Below, piece by piece: positions 17,383-26,640 of a stretch of DNA of 64,000 nucleotides. Numbering within the stretch: the stretch's first letter is position 1; every line of letters starts with the position of its first letter. The notes beneath the pieces were generated by a model. It saw nothing but the letters and a program-made list of their open reading frames with translations, had not been told where the DNA came from and ran no database searches. The position numbers and the translations under genes are program-made. The stretch comes from Bin5 sp965220715 (GTDB lineage: Bacteria; Chloroflexota; Anaerolineae; Caldilineales; Caldilineaceae). The stretch is from NCBI GenBank assembly GCA_965220715.1, contig OZ244843.1, forward strand, positions 5,146,001 through 5,210,000. Reading direction: 5' to 3'.

Positions 17383-19155
17383 ATGAAGGCATTCCGAAAA
17401 TCCAACATCATGATTGGTCTGTTACTGCTCATGGTCCTGGTGGTGACGGCCGCTTGCGCGCCCGCGGCAGGCGGTCCAGCGGCGCCGGCAGCAGGGGCCG
17501 AAATGGCCGAACCGACAGCCTATATGCCTTGGTCGCCGGTGTGGAGAGTACGGGCACCTTTGGCGGCGGACACGCCCATGGCGGAAGAACAGGTACTGCG
17601 CTGGGGCACCTACTATGGCCAGCGCTATCCCTATCCGTTCGAAACATCAGGCGGTTACGCGGTTTCGGGCATGATCAACATGGCCTTTGAGACGCTCTTC
17701 TGGATGAATGAGGACGGAACGCTGGAAGGCCGGCTGGCAGAGGGATTCAGCGCCAGCGAGGATGAGACGGTCTGGACGATCACGCTGAAGGAAGGGATCG
17801 TGGCGGCGGACGGTGAACCGTTTACCGCGGAGGACGTGAAGATGTCGATTGAACTTCACGCTTCACCCAACACCGGCTCGCGCGGCACGACCTATGCCCG
17901 CTACATCAAGGGCTACGATGCCTTGCGCGCGGAGGAGAATCCAGCCACCGAGCTGGAGGGCATCACGGTCATAGACGATCTTACAGTGCAGATCGAGTTG
18001 ACGCAGCCGTTCCGCGACTTTGCCGCGATCCTCTCGCTGCCGCACCGCTTCCTCATGGCGGAGACATCCCAATACAGTCCGCCGGCCGAGGATGAGACGC
18101 CTTGGTTCGTTGGCCACGGCGCGACCGGTCCGTTCATGATCGCGACCGAGCCAGAATGGGTCGGGCCTTCTGAGCCGGGATCCTTCGAGCTTGTCCCCAA
18201 TCCAAACTGGCGCGGCGATACTCCCATCCTGTCGAAGGTCGTGCTCAAGTACTATTCGGACCCGCAAACGGCGCTGATCGCCTATGAGAACGATGAGTAC
18301 GACGTCTCCGAGAAGTATGGACCGCTGGAAGCCGCCGAGTTGCTGGAGCCGGGCCGCGCCACGAGCGCGGAGATGTTCCCGTTCCAGTACGAGGTAAGCC
18401 GCAGCTTCTACATCGCCCGCGATCTTGCGCCGATGGATGATACCAAAGTGCGGCAGGCGCTGGCCCATGCGGTGGACTTCAAGGTGATTGCGGATACGCT
18501 GCTACGGGGCATGTGGCAGCCGGCCTGCCAGCTGATTCCGATGGGCTGGCCGGGCTTTGTCGATGGTGAGTGCCATACACCCAGCTATGATCCGGAGCTG
18601 GCCCGCCAACTGCTCGCTGAATCCAGTTACGGCTCAGCCGAGAACGTCCCGCAGATTCGGATGCACGTGGGTGAGGCCGGCTTTGGCGGCCAGGTCGGCC
18701 ATCTGACGCGCATCGCGCAGGCGATGCAGCAGTACTGGAAGCAGAATCTGGGTTTGGAAGTCGTGATCGAGCGTTCGAGAGACGTGTTCCAGTCCAATCC
18801 GGAGTTGTACCAGATCGTGCGCCGCTCCTATGCGGCCCGCTATCCCGGCCTGTCAGCAGTGTGTGAGAACGCGTCGCCACTCGGGACGTATAACCGCTCG
18901 CGCGCCGATTCGTGGGGTCCTCCGGACGCGGCAGAGCTGTGCATGACTGCCGATTCGACGATGGATCTCGCCGAGGCGATCCCGATGTATCAGGAGGCAG
19001 GACGTCAGTTCTTCGAGGACGTGTACAGCATCGGCCACTTCACCGAGCCGGCCTACATGCTGGTCAAGCCATGGGTCAGCGATTGGAACTCCCTGTTCGG
19101 CAGCCTGGATCACGGCGTGCGCAATCCGGAACATCTCTTCATCGCCGCGCGGTAG
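17383..19155 (+). CDS. Oligopeptide/oligosaccharide ABC substrate-binding lipoprotein (SBP family 5)
   Basis: This is a 590-residue extracytoplasmic binding protein. The signal has a hydrophobic core (IGLLLLMVLVV) and a lipobox TAAC with Cys25. The family-5 pattern is visible in the mature domain (ETLFWMNEDGTLEGRLAEGF, WTITLKEGIVAADGEPFTAEDVKMS). That family binds peptides, but in many bacteria also oligosaccharides or opines. The flanking propeller genes favour a glycoside. The order binding protein, permease, permease, ATPase, ATPase is complete here. A T-tailed hairpin follows the stop codon. Confidence 0.93.
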   Translation: MKAFRKSNIMIGLLLLMVLVVTAACAPAAGGPAAPAAGAEMAEPTAYMPWSPVWRVRAPLAADTPMAEEQVLRWGTYYGQRYPYPFETSGGYAVSGMINMAFETLFWMNEDGTLEGRLAEGFSASEDETVWTITLKEGIVAADGEPFTAEDVKMSIELHASPNTGSRGTTYARYIKGYDALRAEENPATELEGITVIDDLTVQIELTQPFRDFAAILSLPHRFLMAETSQYSPPAEDETPWFVGHGATGPFMIATEPEWVGPSEPGSFELVPNPNWRGDTPILSKVVLKYYSDPQTALIAYENDEYDVSEKYGPLEAAELLEPGRATSAEMFPFQYEVSRSFYIARDLAPMDDTKVRQALAHAVDFKVIADTLLRGMWQPACQLIPMGWPGFVDGECHTPSYDPELARQLLAESSYGSAENVPQIRMHVGEAGFGGQVGHLTRIAQAMQQYWKQNLGLEVVIERSRDVFQSNPELYQIVRRSYAARYPGLSAVCENASPLGTYNRSRADSWGPPDAAELCMTADSTMDLAEAIPMYQEAGRQFFEDVYSIGHFTEPAYMLVKPWVSDWNSLFGSLDHGVRNPEHLFIAAR

Positions 19156-19202
19156 AGAAGCGGGCGATGGTTTGATTTGAATTTGTCGTAAGAAGAAGTA
19201 CA

Positions 19203-19248
19203 GAGGAGAGAGATTGTTTCTCGCATCTCTCTCCTCGTTCCCTTTTTT
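19203..19248 (+). terminator. Rho-independent (partial) terminator between binding protein and permease
   Basis: GAGGAGAGAGAT (19203-19214) and ATCTCTCTCCTC (19225-19236) are perfect 12-base complements with a 10-base loop. They are followed by GTTCCC and six T residues (19243-19248). It lies 47 bases after the binding-protein stop and before the permease. It probably ends a fraction of transcripts, so that more binding protein than permease is made. Confidence 0.72.
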
Positions 19249-19279
19249 CTCGTACTCCGTTTTCATTCTGGCTATCGAT

Positions 19280-20275
19280 ATGTTCTTATACGCGGTTCGC
19301 AGGATCGCGGTGCTGGCGCCAACCGTCGTCATTGTGATGCTAATCACCTTCACGCTGGGCTATTTTGGTCCCATCGATCCGGTACGCGCAGTGCTGGGCG
19401 AGGAGTGGGAGGACGAAACGCGGTATGCGGAGGTGAAGAAAGCGCTCGGCCTGGACCGGCCATTCATGATCCAGTTTCTTGACTATTTGGGGACCATGTT
19501 TGGGGGCAATTGGGGGCGATCCTTGTCGGCGTTCGGCGGCGTCGCCAGTGACAGGGCGGCCAGCGAAGGTCGGGGCGCTGGCTACACCGGCACGAGTACG
19601 AGTGTACGGGAGATGGTCCTCGGCCGTTTGGCGATCAGCGCGCAATTGTCCTTTTGGGCATTGGTTTTCCTTATCTTTTTCGCCATTTTGCTCGGTGTTT
19701 TGGCTGCGGTCAAGCAGAATACAACCATCGACTACGCGATCGTCACGAGTTCGATCGTCGCCAGTTCGATCCCGGCTTATGTGATCGGGCCGGTCCTGCT
19801 GATCATATTCGTACTCAAGATCCCCGTTTTTAAAACGGTCGGGGGATGGGATGGCATGTTCTCGCGGCAAGCGATCCTGCCGGCCATTGTGCTGGCAACA
19901 GGCCCGATGCTGGTGATCGTGCGCCAGACGCGAGCCGGCATCATAGAGGTGCTGGGCAAGGATTTTGTGCGCACGGCCCGTGCCAAAGGCATGCCGGAGC
20001 GGCTGGTGATTGCCCGCCATATGCTGCGAACAGCTATGATACCGGTGCTGACTTCGATGGGGCTTGTTACAAGCGGGCTGCTGACGGGAAGTCTCTTTGT
20101 CGAGCAGATTTTCAACATTCCCGGCATAGGCAAACTGGCGATTCAGACGCTTATGTCGGGCGATCATCCTGTGTTTATGGGGGTCGTCCTGTTTCAAGCC
20201 CTGATCATCGTGACAGTAAACCTGCTGACCGATCTGTTATACGGTGGGCTGGATCCGCGCGTCACCTATGAATGA
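19280..20275 (+). CDS. ABC transporter permease, DppB/OppB type
   Basis: This is an inner-membrane permease of about 331 residues with a first span at VLAPTVVIVMLITFTLGYF. A long periplasmic loop follows, then the permease core with the conserved cytoplasmic loop DFVRTARAKGMPERLVIARH. I prefer ATG 19280. An in-frame TTG at 19214 has a purine-rich stretch before it, but that stretch is one arm of the terminator hairpin. Compared with E. coli DppB it has an inserted Gly/Ser/Thr-rich segment near residues 80-110 (SAFGGVASDRAASEGRGAG), probably external. Confidence 0.9.
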   Translation: MFLYAVRRIAVLAPTVVIVMLITFTLGYFGPIDPVRAVLGEEWEDETRYAEVKKALGLDRPFMIQFLDYLGTMFGGNWGRSLSAFGGVASDRAASEGRGAGYTGTSTSVREMVLGRLAISAQLSFWALVFLIFFAILLGVLAAVKQNTTIDYAIVTSSIVASSIPAYVIGPVLLIIFVLKIPVFKTVGGWDGMFSRQAILPAIVLATGPMLVIVRQTRAGIIEVLGKDFVRTARAKGMPERLVIARHMLRTAMIPVLTSMGLVTSGLLTGSLFVEQIFNIPGIGKLAIQTLMSGDHPVFMGVVLFQALIIVTVNLLTDLLYGGLDPRVTYE

Positions 20276-20410
20276 ACACAGCGCCGAATTCAGACTGTCC
20301 ACCAGGGTAACGTATGGGCCTCTATTCATGGCATCGCCCAGGTCGCGGCGACGCGCGACAGCCTGACTTGCGGAAGTGCCAGATTTCAAACAAACCTTGA
20401 GGATATCAGA

Positions 20411-21379
20411 GTGACCGCAGAAGCCAGCGTGCAGCAAGAGATTTTTGCCATGCCGGAGCAACGCAGCCTGTGGCAGGATGCGCTGGAGCAGCTCATGCGC
20501 AACCGCTTGGCCATTTTTGGGCTTTTTGTCGCCCTCCTGCTCCTCTTCGTCTCCATTTTCGGTCCCTGGCTGTCCCCGTATGACTACACCGAACAAAATC
20601 TTTACAGAATCAACGAGGGTCCAAGCGCCGATCACTGGCTGGGAACTGACGGCCTGGGTCGCGATATGCTCACCCGCATCCTGCACGGCGCGCGCACGGC
20701 CTTTCTTGTGGGCCTGATCGTAACGATTGGCACGACTGTTCTGGGCGTTGTGCTGGGCGCGGCCGGCGCATTTCTGGGCGGTTGGGTCGACGCCATCGTC
20801 ATGCGCCTAGCCGATATCACGATGGCTTTCCCCGACATTCTGCTGGCCGCCTTCATCAGCGTCGTCTTTCGCGAAAAAGTGCTTGAATTGCAACTCCAAT
20901 TGCAGCAGCAGTACGGGTGGACAATATCCGAGGGCAACCGCGTCTATCTGGACTACCTGGTGATCTTCGGCTCGCTGACGCTGGTGCAATGGTATGGCAA
21001 GGCGCGGCTGGTGCGGGGGCAGATCCTCTCTCTGCGTGAAAAGGAGTTTATTGAGGCCGAACGGGCGCTGGGCGCGTCGAACTGGACCATTATCCTCAGC
21101 CACCTGGTCCCCAACAGCCTGGGGCCGCTTATCGTTTCAATCACGGTCGGCTTTGGCGGCGCGATGCTGTCGGAGGCGTCGCTCAGCTTCCTGGGTGTCG
21201 GCATCCAGCCGCCGGGGGCAAGCTGGGGAGAGATGATCAGTGACAATCTGGGCCAGTGGCGCTTCAACCCCCACCTGGTAGTGATGCCGGGGGTTGTACT
21301 CGCGCTCGTGGTGCTCGGCTTTAACTTCCTCGGTGATGGACTAAACGATGCACTCAACCCGGAGCAAAGGCGGCGTTGA
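20411..21379 (+). CDS. ABC transporter permease, DppC/OppC type
   Basis: This is a 322-residue membrane subunit pairing with the permease at 19280. It shows the OppC N-terminal domain (FGPWLSPYDYTEQN, HWLGTDGLGRDMLTRILHGAR), the typical cytoplasmic loop KEFIEAERALGASNWTIILS and GVGIQPPGASWGEM near the C-terminus. Start GTG 20411 is preceded by TTGAGGA. A 135-base spacer separates it from the first permease; nothing distinctive is seen there. Confidence 0.93.
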   Translation: MTAEASVQQEIFAMPEQRSLWQDALEQLMRNRLAIFGLFVALLLLFVSIFGPWLSPYDYTEQNLYRINEGPSADHWLGTDGLGRDMLTRILHGARTAFLVGLIVTIGTTVLGVVLGAAGAFLGGWVDAIVMRLADITMAFPDILLAAFISVVFREKVLELQLQLQQQYGWTISEGNRVYLDYLVIFGSLTLVQWYGKARLVRGQILSLREKEFIEAERALGASNWTIILSHLVPNSLGPLIVSITVGFGGAMLSEASLSFLGVGIQPPGASWGEMISDNLGQWRFNPHLVVMPGVVLALVVLGFNFLGDGLNDALNPEQRRR

Positions 21380-21383
21380 AGCG

Positions 21384-22421
21384 ATGGGTACGGACGGTAG
21401 TTTCCAGTCAGAGATCCCGCTGACAAACGGCGTCGAACCGGATCAGATGCCCCTGCTCCAGATCCAGGAGCTGCACACGCAGTTTGAGACAAAACAGGGG
21501 ACGGTCAGGGCTGTCGACGGCCTCTCGTTGGACCTCTACGAAGGCGAGGTTTTGGGCCTGGTCGGCGAAAGCGGCTGCGGCAAGACGATGACTGCGCTGT
21601 CGATTATGCGCCTGCTGCCGGGAAATGGCCAAGCGGTTGGCGGGGAGATCAATTTCGAAGGGAAGAACCTGCTGCAATGCAGCGCCGAGGAAATGAAGCA
21701 GATCCGGGGCCGCAAGATCGCGATGATCTTCCAGGAGCCGATGACCGCATTGACGCCGACGATGACGATAGGCCGCCAGATCAGCGAGGCAATGGAGATT
21801 CACCTTGCACTGAGCCGGGAGGAGGCGCGGGAGCGCGCATTGGAACTCCTCGAACACGTCGGCATTCCCTCGCCGCGGGCGCGCTTCGACAATTACATCC
21901 ACCAGTTCAGCGGCGGCATGCGGCAGCGGGTGATGATAGCGATCGCCTTTTCGTGCCAGCCGCGTCTGTTGCTGGCCGACGAACCGACCACCGCGCTGGA
22001 CGTGACGGTGCAGGCGCAGATCCTGGACCTGATCAAAGAGTTGGCGCAGGAATCCGGCATGACCGCGCTCTTCATCACCCACGACATGGGGATTGTCGCA
22101 GGCAGTTGCGACCGCGTTGCCGTGATGTATGCCGGCCGCATGGTCGAGAACGGGCCTGTCGATGAAGTGCTCCTGAATCCCCGCCATCCCTATACTCAAG
22201 GGCTGCTCGGTTCCGTCCCCTCATTGGACAGTGAACCCGGGGAGCGGTTGTACTCGATCAGCGGGTTGCCGCCCGACCTTGCCAGCCTGCCGACCGGGTG
22301 CAAGTTCTGGCCCCGCTGCCCGCTGGCCGACGAGCGCTGCCGGGAGGAGGAGCCGGTGTTGGAGCAGTACGGCGAGTCGCAGGCTGCGTGCTGGAAGGTG
22401 ATGCCGTTGCGTTCGCCGTAA
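21384..22421 (+). CDS. ABC transporter ATPase, OppD/DppD type
   Basis: This is an ATP-hydrolysing subunit of the importer encoded by the genes just upstream. Walker A GESGCGKT, signature FSGGMRQRVM, Walker B LLLADEPTTALD and switch FITHD are all intact, and the C-terminus has the cysteine-containing CKFWPRC. ATG 21384 lies four bases after the permease stop. An earlier ATG at 21348 would overlap the permease by 32 bases and add a non-conserved leader. Confidence 0.93.
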   Translation: MGTDGSFQSEIPLTNGVEPDQMPLLQIQELHTQFETKQGTVRAVDGLSLDLYEGEVLGLVGESGCGKTMTALSIMRLLPGNGQAVGGEINFEGKNLLQCSAEEMKQIRGRKIAMIFQEPMTALTPTMTIGRQISEAMEIHLALSREEARERALELLEHVGIPSPRARFDNYIHQFSGGMRQRVMIAIAFSCQPRLLLADEPTTALDVTVQAQILDLIKELAQESGMTALFITHDMGIVAGSCDRVAVMYAGRMVENGPVDEVLLNPRHPYTQGLLGSVPSLDSEPGERLYSISGLPPDLASLPTGCKFWPRCPLADERCREEEPVLEQYGESQAACWKVMPLRSP

Positions 22422-22511
22422 CGGGGACTGCGGATTGCTAATCGTGCTCAGACTTTTGTCGCAAGGGCGGTAAGCTCGTCACAGCCAAATGAATTGGTGA
22501 GAAAGCTCAGG

Positions 22512-23489
22512 ATGAATGAACAACCCCTGTTGAGCGTGCAGGACCTGGTAAAGCATTTTCGTATGCCGCGGCGGAACCTGCTGCGCCCGCCTGATGTCGT
22601 GCGCGCAGTTGACGGGGTGAGCTTCGACATCTGGCGCGGGAAGACGCTGGGCCTGGTCGGCGAGAGCGGCTGCGGCAAGACGACGACCGGGCGCACGATT
22701 CTGCAACTGATGCGCGCGACGGCCGGCTCCGTTCTTTTCGGGGGCACCGATCTCTGCCAGTTGAGCGACAAGGAACTTCGCAGTTTCAGAAAAGGCATGC
22801 AGATCATCTTCCAAGACCCCTACGCCTCACTCGACCCGCGCATGACGATCGGCAAAGCCATCGCCGAGCCGCTGATGATCCACGAACTCTGCCAGACGCG
22901 CGATGAGGCCAGAGAACGGGTCCAGGAATTAATGGAGCGCGTCGGGCTGAATCCCTATTTCATCAATCGCTATCCGCACGAATTCAGCGGCGGCCAGCGC
23001 CAGCGCATTGGCATCGCCCGCGCCCTCGCGGTTGACCCCGATTTCGTTGTCCTCGATGAGCCTGTCTCCTCGCTCGATGTTTCGATTCAGGCGCAGATCC
23101 TCAACCTGCTGCAAGACCTGCAGGACGAGATGGAGTTGACCTATTTGTTCATCGCCCATGACCTGCGGGTGGTGCGTCATATCAGCGATCGCATCGCGGT
23201 GATGTATCTGGGCCTGATCGTGGAACTGGCCCCGGGTTTGGAAATCTACGATGAGCCGCTTCATCCGTATACACAGGCGCTGCTCAGCGCGGTGCCGTGG
23301 ACGGACCCGAGGCTGGCGCGCAAACACCAGCGCATCGTTCTGGAAGGCGAGGTTTCAAGCGCGGTCAACCCGCCCTCCGGCTGCCGCTTTCATCCCCGCT
23401 GCCCCATTGCCGAAGAGCGCTGCCAACACGAATCGCCGGAGCTGCGCGAGGTCCAGCCGGGGCACTGGGTGGCCTGTCACCTGGCGTGA
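22512..23489 (+). CDS. ABC transporter ATPase, OppF/DppF type
   Basis: Second ATPase of the importer, 325 residues. Walker A GESGCGKT, signature FSGGQRQRIGIARAL and Walker B VVLDEPVSSLD are present, and the C-terminal CRFHPRC cysteines are kept. ATG 22512 is chosen over an in-frame TTG at 22494. It completes a five-gene importer (17383-23489) and is followed 67 bases later by two propeller genes. Confidence 0.93.
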   Translation: MNEQPLLSVQDLVKHFRMPRRNLLRPPDVVRAVDGVSFDIWRGKTLGLVGESGCGKTTTGRTILQLMRATAGSVLFGGTDLCQLSDKELRSFRKGMQIIFQDPYASLDPRMTIGKAIAEPLMIHELCQTRDEARERVQELMERVGLNPYFINRYPHEFSGGQRQRIGIARALAVDPDFVVLDEPVSSLDVSIQAQILNLLQDLQDEMELTYLFIAHDLRVVRHISDRIAVMYLGLIVELAPGLEIYDEPLHPYTQALLSAVPWTDPRLARKHQRIVLEGEVSSAVNPPSGCRFHPRCPIAEERCQHESPELREVQPGHWVACHLA

Positions 23490-23556
23490 CGACGGGGACC
23501 GCGGCCAGCCAATCAACCATTGACAGACCCAAATCTGCGGCGGAGAGACAAGCATT

Positions 23557-25080
23557 GTGCAGACAAAGACAGATGCGCGATTAATTGGTTCAGAGCCTCA
23601 ACTTTTCATTGATGACGAGATAATCAGCACCAAGCAGGGCGTCGTGCGCACGCTGCACCCGGCGCGCAAGTTGGAGCAACCGGTTCTCGTGCCGGACCGC
23701 CCCTGGGAGGGTCGCCGCGTCTATATCTATGGCAGCGTCCACTACGACGAGGACACCCAGCTTTTTCGCATGTGGTATATCACACGGCTGGGGCAGGGGC
23801 AGCAACCGCGCGCGCCTGGCCTGCGCGGACGCACGGGAGACATCGTCCTCTATGCCGAGTCTACGGACGGTGTCCACTGGGAGAAGCCCAGCCTGGGGCG
23901 GCACGAATTCGACGGCTCGCGCGACAACAATATCCTCTTTTTCGACAAACACAGTCCCACCGTCCTTGTCGACACTGACGCCCCGCCTGAATATCGTTTC
24001 AAAATGGCGGCCTGGAATTGGGACCAAGAGGCCTCTGGTTACTGGATTGCTCATTCGGCTGATGGGCTGAACTGGCGCGAGTACGATGAAAACCCGATTC
24101 TTATGCGCGACGAAATCTTAGAGTCGGTCACCGTCGCCCGCCACCCCCGCAGCGGAGACTACTTCGCCTTCCACCGTCTGTGGGGAGAGGTGCGCGGGCA
24201 CGTGCGACGCCTGGTCGCCGTGGCAACGAGTCGGGACTTTACGACATGGACCAGCCATAATGTGTGTCTGGTCCCCGACGAGCAGGATGACGCTTGGTGT
24301 CAGGATGCCGGACAACGCACCGAGTTCTACGGCATGTCGGGCTTTGTCTATGGGGGCCAGTTTCTTGCGTTTCTGCCGGTGTTTGACGTGATCAAAGACG
24401 CCCGCGGCGAGTCCGGGATGCCAGCATCGGTTGCTGCCGATGGTAGCAAAGGCTTGCACGCGCCTGCAGTGATATCCGAGTCAGGGGCCGAGATCGACCA
24501 GGCCCCGTGGGACGGCCCGATTGCGGCCCAACTCGCCCATAGTCAGGATGGATACAATTGGCAGCGCTTCGAAGACCGCACGCCCATAATCCCGCGCGGC
24601 GAGCCAGGCAGCTTTGACGCCGGCTGTATTTTGTGCTCGGCCGACCGCCCGCTGATCCGCGGGGACGAGGTCTGGCATTACTATACGGCGGTCAGTACGA
24701 TGCACGGTGGTCCGATGCCGCCCAAGACGATCTCCATCGGGCTTGCGAAATGGCGGCTGGACGGCTTTGTCTCACTGGACGCAGGGCATTTCGGCGGCGT
24801 GATCGAGACGGTCCCGCTGCAGCTGGGGGGCGAGGGGTTGGAGGTCAATGTGGACGCAGGAGCCGGCAGCCTGGCGGTTGAGGCGCTGTCGGCCGCGGGC
24901 GAACCACTGCCCGGTTTCACTCGCCAGGACTGTGAGACGGTTCGCACCGACAGCGTGCGCCAAGCCGTGCGATGGAGCGGGGATGCGCGCCTTCCTGTCG
25001 GCCAACCCCTGCGCCTGCGCTTTCACCTGCAGGATGCCAAGCTATACAGCTTTCGCATCAAGGAAGCGGGCGCGTTATGA
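23557..25080 (+). CDS. Beta-propeller glycosidase-like protein, LFIDD family
   Basis: This is a 507-residue soluble protein. The N-terminus has SEPQLFIDDEIISTKQG, then RTLHPARKLEQPVLVPDRPWEG, a signature shared almost word for word with the protein at 31098. Blade strands include YAESTDGVHWEKPSLG and AHSADGLNWREYDENP, and the C-terminal module starts RLDGFVSLDAGHFGG. Start is GTG 23557 after GGAGAGA. It overlaps the next gene by four bases (ATGA). As a likely intracellular glycoside-processing enzyme it would act on cargo of the OppABCDF-like importer; that is inference. Confidence 0.78.
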   Translation: MQTKTDARLIGSEPQLFIDDEIISTKQGVVRTLHPARKLEQPVLVPDRPWEGRRVYIYGSVHYDEDTQLFRMWYITRLGQGQQPRAPGLRGRTGDIVLYAESTDGVHWEKPSLGRHEFDGSRDNNILFFDKHSPTVLVDTDAPPEYRFKMAAWNWDQEASGYWIAHSADGLNWREYDENPILMRDEILESVTVARHPRSGDYFAFHRLWGEVRGHVRRLVAVATSRDFTTWTSHNVCLVPDEQDDAWCQDAGQRTEFYGMSGFVYGGQFLAFLPVFDVIKDARGESGMPASVAADGSKGLHAPAVISESGAEIDQAPWDGPIAAQLAHSQDGYNWQRFEDRTPIIPRGEPGSFDAGCILCSADRPLIRGDEVWHYYTAVSTMHGGPMPPKTISIGLAKWRLDGFVSLDAGHFGGVIETVPLQLGGEGLEVNVDAGAGSLAVEALSAAGEPLPGFTRQDCETVRTDSVRQAVRWSGDARLPVGQPLRLRFHLQDAKLYSFRIKEAGAL

Positions 25081-26519
25081 GAGGAATATGGTTTTTCGAC
25101 GACTGGATGCTCGAACGCCGCGACTGCCTGGAACGCGTCTGGGGCAAGCCGACCTTCGTCAAGGAGATTTTTGCCGAGTTCTACCCGCCCGGCTGGGACG
25201 GCTACGGCGGCTATCCCACCGCCTTCTACGACGAGAGGTTAGGGAAATACGCCCTCTACTTGATCGCATTTCCGGGCCGCGAAAGCCGCGACCGCACGCC
25301 GGGAATAAGCGCGGGCGAGTTTCAGTTCCGCCTGCTCTCTGACGACCCCTTCAACTGGCCTAACCCGGTCTACAATCCAACGCCCGGCCCTGCCTGGCGG
25401 AGTCTCGCCGACGTGGTCGTCGACCAGGATGGCGCGCCGATCTGGGCGCATGCGGTGCATTCGCTGGCGGGCACGCCGCTGGCCGAACGGGGGTATGCAT
25501 CGGCGGTGCTCGACGTGCCGCGTCATCTTACCTGGGGCGGCTTCTCGGATGACGGCGTGCGGTTCACGGTCGACCGCTCAGGGCCGTGGCTGGATCCAGG
25601 TTCCGATATCGCCGGCGATATTTTGTGGAACCGGGAGGCCGAGATCTACCAGCTCTTTGTGCGCCCGGTCTACGGTGACCGCCGCGTTGCGATGTCGACG
25701 ACAACCGACTTCACGCAGTTTACGCGCCCGGTCACAATCATGCAGCCCGATTCCCAGGACCGCGTCGGCACCGAACTCTACGACATGCCGCCGCGATCGT
25801 ATGAGGATTTCTACATCGGCCTGCTCAACATCATGACCAGCGACCGCTTCGAAGAGGTGAGCCTCAGCAACGACTGGCCGCAGATCAAGTATTTCGGGCG
25901 CATGGATACGCAGTTGGCTTACAGCTACAACGGGCTGTACTGGTACCGCACCGAGCGTAAGCCGTTCATCGGGGTCCGTGACTATGGCCAGGTTGGGGGC
26001 GGGTCGGCTTATGGTAAGGAGATGCTGCGCACACACGACGACAGATTGCTCTTTTTCGTCGTCGGCGACTATGGCGGCCATGCCGCCCGCGTCGACAAGG
26101 AGATAGACTGGCCGTATGGCAGCGGCTATCGCAGCCCGATGATATACGAGATGCGGCTGGACGGCTTCTGCTCGCTGAAGACGTGGGGCCGCGAGGGGGT
26201 GTTGCGCACTAAGGTGATCATCCCCCGCGACGGTGAGATTCGCCTGAACGTGCGCACGATGGCGCACACTGGGGTCCGCGTGCAGATGCTGGACGGGGTG
26301 ACCGCACAGCCGATCCCAGGTTATGCGTGGGAGGAGGCGTTACCGATCAGTGGGGATCATCTCTACGCACGTCCGCGTTGGCGGGAGCGGGACGATATCG
26401 CCGAGTTGGTGGACCGGCCGGTGCGGGTGGAGATCGCGATGCGCGAGGCGGAGTTGTTTGCGGTTCGGTTGGAGTGCGATGTGTTTAATGCGTGTGAGCC
26501 GTTGGGGTCGTTGTGGTGA
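25077..26519 (+). CDS. Divergent beta-propeller glycosidase-like protein
   Basis: This 480-residue protein starts at ATG 25077, overlapping the stop of the preceding gene. The opening GIWFFDDWMLERRDCLERVW is a diverged form of the LFIDD motif. The propeller strands are less regular, and the C-terminal domain starts RLDGFCSLKTWGREG where relatives have RLDGFVSLDAG. The last 15 residues (FNACEPLGSLW) extend beyond the family's usual end. Coupling to the gene at 23557 suggests the two act together, perhaps as a heteromer or in sequential steps. Confidence 0.7.
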   Translation: MRGIWFFDDWMLERRDCLERVWGKPTFVKEIFAEFYPPGWDGYGGYPTAFYDERLGKYALYLIAFPGRESRDRTPGISAGEFQFRLLSDDPFNWPNPVYNPTPGPAWRSLADVVVDQDGAPIWAHAVHSLAGTPLAERGYASAVLDVPRHLTWGGFSDDGVRFTVDRSGPWLDPGSDIAGDILWNREAEIYQLFVRPVYGDRRVAMSTTTDFTQFTRPVTIMQPDSQDRVGTELYDMPPRSYEDFYIGLLNIMTSDRFEEVSLSNDWPQIKYFGRMDTQLAYSYNGLYWYRTERKPFIGVRDYGQVGGGSAYGKEMLRTHDDRLLFFVVGDYGGHAARVDKEIDWPYGSGYRSPMIYEMRLDGFCSLKTWGREGVLRTKVIIPRDGEIRLNVRTMAHTGVRVQMLDGVTAQPIPGYAWEEALPISGDHLYARPRWRERDDIAELVDRPVRVEIAMREAELFAVRLECDVFNACEPLGSLW

Positions 26520-26538
26520 GGGTTTGCGAAACAGAGTG

Positions 26539-26575
26539 TTGCACACATCACGAAGGGCAATTATTGCTAATTGCC
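26539..26575 (+). promoter_or_regulatory. Candidate promoter/operator of the McrBC module
   Basis: GGCAATTA (26556-26563) and TAATTGCC (26568-26575) form a perfect inverted repeat around TTGC. A weak -35 TTGCAC (26539-26544) lies 17 bases before TATTGC (26562-26567), so the palindrome would cover the -10 region. It is 65 bases upstream of the mcrB start. The AT-rich palindrome is unlike the surrounding GC-rich spacers and suits a repressor site. Confidence 0.4.
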
Positions 26576-26578
26576 ATC

Positions 26579-26590
26579 AGAGCCAATTTC
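26579..26590. repeat. 12-bp direct repeat, left copy flanking McrBC
   Basis: AGAGCCAATTTC here is identical to 29517-29528 on the far side of mcrBC. A second short match, AAGGGCAA, precedes each copy (26553-26560 and 29481-29488). Possible insertion or recombination footprint. Confidence 0.45.
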
Positions 26591-26640
26591 TTGGTGCCTA
26601 ACGGAGTTCAACTCATATCAGAGCCAGAGGATTTATTGGA

